Translations under genes and position numbers: made by a program
NCBI GenBank assembly: GCA_045546995.1
Contig: JAZQDW010000030.1
Coordinates: 1 to 8,657, forward strand
Direction of reading: 5' to 3'
Origin: Firm-08 sp045546995
GTDB lineage: Bacteria > Bacillota > Clostridia > Oscillospirales > QAKW01
Length of the DNA stretch: 8,657 nucleotides
In this document: piece after piece, positions 1-5,700 of the stretch
Position numbering within the stretch: the stretch's first letter is position 1
Layout: the number at the start of each line of letters is the position of its first letter
Notes under the pieces: generated by a model
The model's input: the letters and a program-made list of their open reading frames with translations, nothing else
Told to the model about the DNA's origin: nothing
Database searches by the model: none

Positions 1-277
1 TAAGGTGACAAGAGTCGAACCAATATGCCTGCCAAGGCATAATGTTTTCACTTGATCTTGTCTCATCGTTTGTAATACGTTAGTATAACTGCACTCTTCG
101 ACTTCGCCAAGCAAAAAATTCTGACCTTGGCAGGTCGAAGAGTTTCGTGCAAATGGATTTTTTTGAAAGGTGAAGTGTGCAATTTGCAGCAAGGCTGGCG
201 CCTTGCAAAAATGAACACAAGCAAGGCAGAAAAAGCCATTGCGCCAAACCATAATGGGTTCGACTCTTGTCACCTTA
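1..277. repeat. 277-bp element with perfect 21-bp terminal inverted repeats and internal hairpins (MITE-like or structured RNA)
   Basis: Bases 1-21 are the exact reverse complement of bases 257-277 (arms begin TAAGGTGACAAGAGTCG). Between them are hairpins at 24-41 (6-bp stem TATGCC/GGCATA), 94-142 (CTCTTCGAC/GTCGAAGAG with an inner GCCAAG/CTTGGC stem), 189-206 (GCAAGGC/GCCTTGC, 4-base loop) and 221-242 (bulged). Bases 28-37, most of the first hairpin, are also perfectly complementary to 125-134 in the second, so a long-range or alternative pairing is possible. No transposase or convincing ORF is inside. Length, inverted ends and lack of coding sequence fit a MITE; the dense internal structure also fits a structured RNA or 3' element. 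The right arm supplies the stop codon of the PHP gene. The left flank is outside the window, so target-site duplication cannot be judged. The repeat is certain; its nature is inferred. Confidence 0.75.
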
Positions 278-1690
278 TTCGTGTCGGGTGTTGGAGCCGT
301 AAACGTAAAGTTTACTGCCGCTGGTCTCGGGGCCGCGCTCCCGCTGGGTTTGACGCAGGGCGTCCAGTCGGGCCAGCGTTTCGGCGGAAAGGGTGGGCGC
401 CGGCGTCAGCCCGAAGAATTGTTTGTAGAAGTTTTCCACGGTGGGGGCCAGCGCGGAAAGCGCCTCGGCCACGTCCTCGCCCCACAGGTGACGACGCATC
501 AAAATGCCCTCGCCCACACACAGGCGCCAGGTTTCGTTAAAATAGTGTTCGTACAAAAATCGGGCGTATGCAGTCAAGCGGTAGGAATGGCTGTAGGCGC
601 GGAACTCATTGGCATTACTGATGGGCACCTCCACAGCGATACTGTTTCCTGCCAAAACAGCCGCCTTCACCGCCTCGGGGGTGTTATCCTCTGCCAATAC
701 GATGGTAAAGGCGCGGCCGAAATAATATTCGCCGTCGTGATGATGGCAGTCTGAGCTGGCCACCACGGGAATACGATTGCCTTGCAACAGTTGCTCCTGC
801 CACAGGGCGTTTTGCAGATTGTCCTCATGGCAATATCCGCCGTTAAACAGCTCGAACACGTCAAAGATCTTTGCATCAAAGAGCAGCTTGCAAAAATCCT
901 CGGAAATATTGTAATGATCGGGTTTCCAGAAAGGATGGGCAAAGATGGCGATGCCGCCCACCTCATGGATGGCTCTGCACGTCCAGATCGCAGAGGCAAA
1001 GCGATAACGATACGTTTCGTCCACGTGGGACAGCGTCTTTTCGATCTCTGCCACCTCGGCCTTAAATTGTTCGGGATGATGAATATAGCGCTCGCACACG
1101 CTCGCAGAGCCGCCGATATGCACGATGTGCACGCCCGAGCCGGGTGTATGCACCTCTTCGCCGGACATCATACAAATACCAAGGTCGACCCCCTCGTACC
1201 ACTGCTGTTGATACAGGGAAGTGAACATTCGGTTGTGGTCGGTCAGGGCGTATACGTCAAAGCCCTCCTCCCGATAATTGGAGGGGACCATCGGCACGCC
1301 GTCGACGCCGTCGGAGTAATAAGAATGAGTATGGAAATCGCCCTTCAGCGGGCGCAGGCCGAACAGGTCCTCCTGTACGGCGTACAGGGCTACCATCGTA
1401 CCCTTACCATTTTCTCCCTTTTCACGGAAGCGCAGAGAATACTCCTGTTCTCTGGTGGCTGTGAGTTGTACCTTCAGGCAGCCGTCAACCACCTTACAGG
1501 GCAAATCATACGGCGGTAACGGAGCGTGATAATCCAACTGATCCTCCCGCAGGCCAAAGACGGCCGCCTCATACTCCTTTTCAGTCGAAAAGTGATAGGC
1601 CAGATCCCGCGGGTATACGGTAATCTCCGTCTCCTTCCCCACGCAAACAACGCTGGGATAACACATAAAACGAACGTGGGCATTTCTCAT
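275..1690 (-). CDS. PHP-domain metal-dependent phosphoesterase
   Basis: This 471-residue protein has no signal peptide, so it is probably cytoplasmic. Residues about 115-320 carry the PHP (polymerase and histidinol phosphatase) motifs: DFHTHS (D118, H120, H122) followed by YSDG (D127), TDHN (D151, H152), GEEVHT (E178/E179, H181), HIVHIGG (H188, H191), AHP (H252) and SSDCHH (D314, H316). In this fold such residues bind two or three metal ions for phosphoester hydrolysis; the substrate cannot be told from sequence. Residues 1-110 look like an all-beta accessory domain, and 360-471 form a charged C-terminal extension I do not recognise. The ATG at 1690 follows AAGGAG (1700-1705) by 9 bases. That site abuts the stop codon of the upstream membrane-protein gene, 15 bases away, so the two are co-transcribed and likely linked in function. 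The TAA stop lies inside the inverted-repeat arm at 257-277. PHP family assignment is firm; specificity is open. Confidence 0.9.
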   Translation of the reverse strand: MRNAHVRFMCYPSVVCVGKETEITVYPRDLAYHFSTEKEYEAAVFGLREDQLDYHAPLPPYDLPCKVVDGCLKVQLTATREQEYSLRFREKGENGKGTMVALYAVQEDLFGLRPLKGDFHTHSYYSDGVDGVPMVPSNYREEGFDVYALTDHNRMFTSLYQQQWYEGVDLGICMMSGEEVHTPGSGVHIVHIGGSASVCERYIHHPEQFKAEVAEIEKTLSHVDETYRYRFASAIWTCRAIHEVGGIAIFAHPFWKPDHYNISEDFCKLLFDAKIFDVFELFNGGYCHEDNLQNALWQEQLLQGNRIPVVASSDCHHHDGEYYFGRAFTIVLAEDNTPEAVKAAVLAGNSIAVEVPISNANEFRAYSHSYRLTAYARFLYEHYFNETWRLCVGEGILMRRHLWGEDVAEALSALAPTVENFYKQFFGLTPAPTLSAETLARLDALRQTQRERGPETSGSKLYVYGSNTRHE

Positions 1691-1705
1691 AATTCTTTTC
1701 TCCTT

Positions 1706-2245
1706 TTACAGTGCGTGCGGCGTGAAGATATAGGGCATCCCACACAATTTCAGCAACAAAATGATGGCAAAGGGCAACAGTATCGTCAGCGGAAAATACC
1801 ACCAGGGCGACAGCTTACGAAAGGTCTTATCCACCTGCGCCTTTTGCTCCAGCTGTTCCTCGGGGGTCTGGTCGGAAAACAGTTCCCCGCGAATTTTCTG
1901 CAACGGCGGATACAGCCCCCAACGGCCGTCCTTTTCCTCAAAATAGATACGTGCCTGAATGCCGCGGGCCGAGAGATAAAACACCAACGTAAAAAACAGA
2001 CTGACGGCCATGGCAACGTACCAGAAAAACAGAGCGTACACCGCCGTATTGATCACCAGCGCCAGCCCCGTCACCTCCAGCGACAGGAAGGGTGACTGAT
2101 GAATATCATATCCCAGCGGCGTGCGACGGATGATCTGTGTAATGAGCACAAACAGAATACCGATCAGCACGCAGGGCCAGCAGACCTTGCCCGCCATCCC
2201 CTGTATATCCCAGGGCAGATAGGTCCATTCGATCACGTTATTCAT
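1706..2245 (-). CDS. Small multi-pass membrane protein, first gene of operon
   Basis: The product is 179 residues with about four hydrophobic segments (roughly 21-39, 54-72, 73-91 and 148-167). A charged, probably cytoplasmic stretch at 94-146 contains an Asp/Glu/Gln-rich part near 125-139. I do not recognise the family with confidence. The segment around residues 12-31 (WDIQG...CWPCVLIG) faintly recalls the Clostridial membrane family annotated as 'putative ABC transporter permease' (PF06541), but this is weak. I place the start at 2245 rather than the ATG at 2263. A strong AAGGGAG (2254-2260) sits 8 bases before 2245, whereas the upstream ATG would put that site inside the coding sequence and has no site of its own. 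A consensus promoter lies just upstream and the PHP gene follows after 15 bases. A role in membrane positioning of, or transport connected with, the PHP enzyme is a guess. Confidence 0.8.
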   Translation of the reverse strand: MNNVIEWTYLPWDIQGMAGKVCWPCVLIGILFVLITQIIRRTPLGYDIHQSPFLSLEVTGLALVINTAVYALFFWYVAMAVSLFFTLVFYLSARGIQARIYFEEKDGRWGLYPPLQKIRGELFSDQTPEEQLEQKAQVDKTFRKLSPWWYFPLTILLPFAIILLLKLCGMPYIFTPHAL

Positions 2246-2253
2246 TGCGGTTG

Positions 2254-2260
2254 CTCCCTT
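2254..2260 (-). promoter_or_regulatory. Ribosome binding site fixing the start of the membrane-protein gene
   Basis: On the minus strand AAGGGAG is followed by 8 bases and then ATG (2243-2245). The alternative in-frame ATG at 2261-2263 immediately precedes this motif, so the Shine-Dalgarno position decides for the shorter, 179-residue product. Confidence 0.75.
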
Positions 2261-2271
2261 CATTTTTTATC

Positions 2272-2300
2272 ATTGTAGCAAACCCCTCTCTAAATGTCAA
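2272..2300 (-). promoter_or_regulatory. Vegetative (sigma-A type) promoter of the membrane protein-PHP operon
   Basis: On the minus strand a perfect -35 box TTGACA (2295-2300) is separated by exactly 17 bases from a -10 box TACAAT (2272-2277), one mismatch from consensus. Transcription would begin near 2265, giving a leader of only about 20 bases before the ATG at 2245. No room remains for a riboswitch, and I see no clear operator palindrome. Confidence 0.8.
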
Positions 2301-2334
2301 ATCCCTTTCCGCAAAAAGTCTTCCTATTTATATA

Positions 2335-2447
2335 TTAGAGCAAAGAAAAACCGCCGCAGTTGAAGGGCGGGGTTGCAAAGGAAAGTCTTCTTTAATAAAA
2401 ATGAAATTTGGCACACAAATTTCCTGCTTGCAACAGTATAAGACAAA
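2335..2447. other. Gene-free structured segment, possible small RNA
   Basis: No believable gene lies between the operon promoter and the hairpin at 2448. The stretch contains paired segments: CCGCC (2351-2355) with GGCGG (2366-2370), GTTGCAA (2372-2378) with TTGCAAC (2428-2434), and inside the latter GAAATTT (2403-2409) with AAATTTC (2417-2423). Followed by the terminator-like hairpin at 2448-2488, this could be a plus-strand small RNA ending near 2495. I find no good plus-strand promoter, so the call is tentative. Confidence 0.25.
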
Positions 2448-2495
2448 ACTACCCGAAGAAGAGAAAATTAAACTCTTTTTCGGGTAGTAATTTTT
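2448..2495. terminator. Long terminator-like hairpin, usable from both strands
   Basis: Bases 2448-2463 pair with 2473-2488 over 16 positions with one G-U wobble (ACTACCCGAA.../...TTCGGGTAGT) around a 9-base loop. On the plus strand the stem is followed by AATTTTTATA; on the minus strand by TTTTGTC. No plus-strand gene leads into it. It may act as a back-up terminator for minus-strand read-through from the SLH gene, shielding the operon promoter at 2272-2300, or it may end an unannotated plus-strand RNA. Confidence 0.6.
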
Positions 2496-2499
2496 ATAT

Positions 2500-2674
2500 A
2501 GTGATATTCTGTGCTAAACGCACAGAGTGATATTTCCCGTTCGGGAAGTGATATTGAAATCTTACGATTTCAGTGATATTTTATTCGCCAAAAACTGCCG
2601 AAGGCAATATCACTTGAACTTTAGTTCAAATATCACTGCAAAGCAATATCACTCGCCGTAAGGCGAATAAAACT
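2500..2674. repeat. Array of AGTGATATT 9-mers, four direct then three to four inverted, with palindromic spacers
   Basis: AGTGATATT occurs at 2500-2508, 2526-2534, 2547-2555 and 2572-2580. Its reverse complement AATATCACT occurs at 2606-2614, 2629-2637 and 2645-2653, with a 7/9 degenerate copy at 2666-2674. Every gap holds a small palindrome of different sequence: 2509-2525 (CTGTGC/GCACAG), 2535-2546 (TCCCG/CGGGA), 2556-2571 (GAAATC/GATTTC), 2596-2606 (TGCC/GGCA), 2615-2628 (TGAACT/AGTTCA), 2637-2645 (TGC/GCA) and 2654-2665 (CGCC/GGCG). The two halves can pair into one long stem with side hairpins at every step. The array lies exactly between two terminator hairpins. I do not know a named family for it. 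Confidence 0.85.
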
Positions 2675-2703
2675 GCCCAAGTGTCCTTTAGAACACTTGG
2701 GCA
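2667..2703 (-). terminator. Intrinsic terminator of the SLH surface-protein gene
   Basis: On the minus strand a perfect 11-bp stem (TGCCCAAGTGT, 2693-2703, with its complement at 2674-2684) and an 8-base loop are followed by GTTTTATT. The stem starts 23 bases after the stop codon. The U-tract coincides with the degenerate fourth inverted 9-mer of the neighbouring array. Confidence 0.85.
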
Positions 2704-2726
2704 AATGCGGTGGTTTTTTATAAAAT

Positions 2727-5700
2727 TTAGTTCCAGAAGCCGGGGTTGCGCAACAGCTGTGTAAAGATGGTTGCAACCTCTGCGCGGGTGGCATAACCCT
2801 GCGGATCAAAGCGATTACGCTCCTTACCGGTGATGATGCCGGCAACCTGGCAAATCTTGACGTCCGTTGCGGCCCAGGAAGAAATATCAGCCTGGTCGGC
2901 GAAGGTCTTTTCTTCTGCCACGGCATACAGCTTGAGATCGGCAAACTTGATATAGTTTACCATCATCTTGCAGATCTGCTCACGGGTGATGGGGGCGTTG
3001 GGCTCGAAGGTGTAATAGCTGGTACCGCTGACAATGGCGTTTTCAGCTGCCCAGGCAACTGCGCCGGTATACCAGGCGCCAACCGCAACGTCCTCAAAGC
3101 GAGTGGTGACGTCGTTGTCCGTCGCGGCGCCGTCCAGTCTGCTCAGAACGGTAACGAACATAGCGCGGGTCATCTTCATCTGAGGCGAGAAGGTGGTCTT
3201 GCCGGTACCTGTAAACAGACCCAGCAACAGCATCGTGTCTACGCTCTCATTCTTGATAAACCAATCATTCTTGCTGACGTCCTCGAAGATGGTCAGCGCG
3301 GCCTGCTCGGGAATGATCAGGCTGATGGGCTCTTGTGCGTTGGGCTCACCACAGATCTCACAGACGCTCATGGTCACGCCCAGAGAGCCTCTCTCGGAGG
3401 GCAGGATCACTTCGTCTACATAGCTGTGCTCGTATGCGATCACTTCGCTGTCCATAACCTTGTCACACTCGGTGCAAAGGATCTGGCGCTCACCGTCGGT
3501 ACCGGCGGCGCAATCGGGCTCGGTGGTAACGGTCCATTTACCGGGGGTATGCAGCAACTGCGGCAGTACCTCGGTCTTGGTGGCGCCGCAAACGATACAT
3601 TCAAAGTCCTCTGCGCCGGCGGCGGTACAGGTGGCTTCTACCACGTTTACGCTTTCAAAGCTGTGGTCCTTCTTGGCAAGTACGATGCTTTCCAGCTCGT
3701 AGTCGCAACGGGTACACAGTCTGGCGCGCTTGCCCTCCTGTGCACAGCTGGCGTCGGTAACGGTCTTCCATTTACCGTCGTCGTGGCCCAGCTTCTCAAC
3801 AGGTCTCTCGGCCTGCTTCTCACCGCAGAAGGTACAGTTCTGCACTTCCACACCGGCGGTGGTACAAGTGGCCTCGACCTCTACGATCCAATCGGAGTTG
3901 ATATGATCGGTCTTGGGCAGGTCGGTATGCTGCAGAACCTCACCGCAAGCGGCGCAAACCAGATCCTCATAACCGGCTCCCTGACAGCTGGCGGGCACAC
4001 CGGTGGTAGTGGTATTATCATGCTCGCAGGTGCTTTCGGACAGATCGGCCTTGGTATAATAATAATTAAGGAAAGAAACGGGACGATCCTGCGTCAGCGA
4101 GCCGGAAGCGGTGTTGGTGTTGGGCGTAACGCAGACGCCGGCCACCTCGGCATAGTTGCCGCCAACGTTGATGTTGTTGTTGTTCTTGCGGGTTTCGATA
4201 TCGGAGCTGACGATCATGGGAACGTCTGCCTTGGTGCTGATAAAGCGGTTTCTCTTGAAGGTGTAGTTATCACCGCGATCGGTGTCCTCCAATGCCAGAG
4301 ATACGCCACTGCCAACGACGACGAAGGCCTTATTTGCGGCGGAAACGGAGGCATCACCCTCATAGATCAGGTTATCCTCGAAGGCAAAGGTGAAGGTATC
4401 CTGATCAACGGACAACTCTACGACACCGACGGTCTCGGTGACGGCGGCGCTGACGGTGTTCAGGAATACGTTTTCGCTGACGGTAACGTCGATCTCGCCG
4501 TAAGCGGCGGCAGACTTGCTTTCATCAGAGGCCAGCGCAAAATCTACGGTATAGGCCTTGGTGGCGCCGTCCAGCAGGTTACCGGTAAAGGTAAAGGAAG
4601 CGGGGATCTCGGTGGTATCGTCCACAACGTCGGGCAACGTGAACTTACCTACGCGGCTACCACCGTGGAAATAGCTGTTCTGAATGGTAACGTTATTCAG
4701 ACCGGAATAGATCAGGTGGTTTTTGGTCAGATTAACGGCGCGCATATTTTCGATGGTCACGCTGCCGAAGATGGCAACGGTGCTGTTGGCGCTGGTATCG
4801 CCGAAGCGGAACGCCGCATCGTTGGTCAAGCCGTCGACCAAAATGTTTTTCAGTTCGATGGCAACTTCGCTGTTGTCAACCTTTTTGCCGTTATACAGGC
4901 GACCGGTCTTATTAAAGGCAACGCCGTCTACGGTAAAGGTATCACAACCGTCGGACACGGTCCACAGACCGGTGATGACGGTCTCCTTGCTCAGATCGCT
5001 TCTGACGGCATCCCAAACCTTCTCATCAGCGGTCTTTGCGTTGGGATTCACGCCGGCCTGCGCACCCTTGACGGTAACGTTCTTGGCAAAGGTAACGCTT
5101 TCGTTGTAGGTGCCGGCAGCCATCAGGATGGTGGCGCCGTCTTTTACTGCTTTATAAGCTTCGGAGAGTTTGGCATACAGGTTGTGTCCTGCTACGAAGG
5201 AATAGGTCTTGCCTTCCACAGTGTACTGCTTGGCATCACCGATATCCAAATCGGCAGCGGCGGCATCTACCATCACCGTGTTGGTGTCGGGGTAGATATC
5301 GTCGGGCAGTTTGTCGGGGTTGGCAGAAACGATAAAGTTGATCTTGTAGAAGGTGCTCATATGAGGCAGAGCGCCCAGGATCATAGCATAAACGTTCTTG
5401 GTGCCTGCATCACAGCTGAGCACGCCCAGAGACTCGCCGCCGAATTTCTCGGCAGACAGCGCCAGGGTACCGGCGGGGGTGGAGGCGGTAAAGGCGGTTG
5501 CGTCGATCTTGGTACCGGCGGCAACGTTAACGTCGATCACGTAGGGATCCTCGGCCGTACCCTTGCCACTCTTGGCGCCGTAGGGATAGTTGTTGATCTT
5601 GGAAATGGTGGGGTCCTCATCACCGAGACGAATGGTGACGTACTCTACGTCGCCGGAATAACCGTACTTGGTGCTTGCCAGGCCGTTCTGGTTGATACCA

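Noticed and set aside
255..277. tRNA-like 3' end (GGTTCGACTC, a T-loop-like string)
   Set aside because: The flanking bases do not form a 5-bp T stem, and no matching acceptor strand lies about 72 bases upstream on either strand. The string is simply the inverted-repeat arm.
127..754. Plus-strand open frames at the left edge
   Set aside because: They overlap the PHP gene and the inverted-repeat element, have no supported ribosome binding site, and translate to Arg/Pro- or Gly-rich shadow sequence.
2246..2263. Earlier ATG at 2263 as the start of the membrane-protein gene
   Set aside because: It would place the strong AAGGGAG inside the coding sequence and leave the start without a ribosome binding site; the ATG at 2245 is correctly spaced from it.
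2245..2487. Plus-strand 80-codon open frame in the gap upstream of the operon
   Set aside because: It runs through the operon promoter and into the terminator hairpin, lacks a ribosome binding site and shows no protein-like pattern.
2500..2674. CRISPR array
   Set aside because: The repeat unit is only 9 bp, spacers are 7-25 bp and self-complementary, orientation switches halfway, and no cas gene is present.
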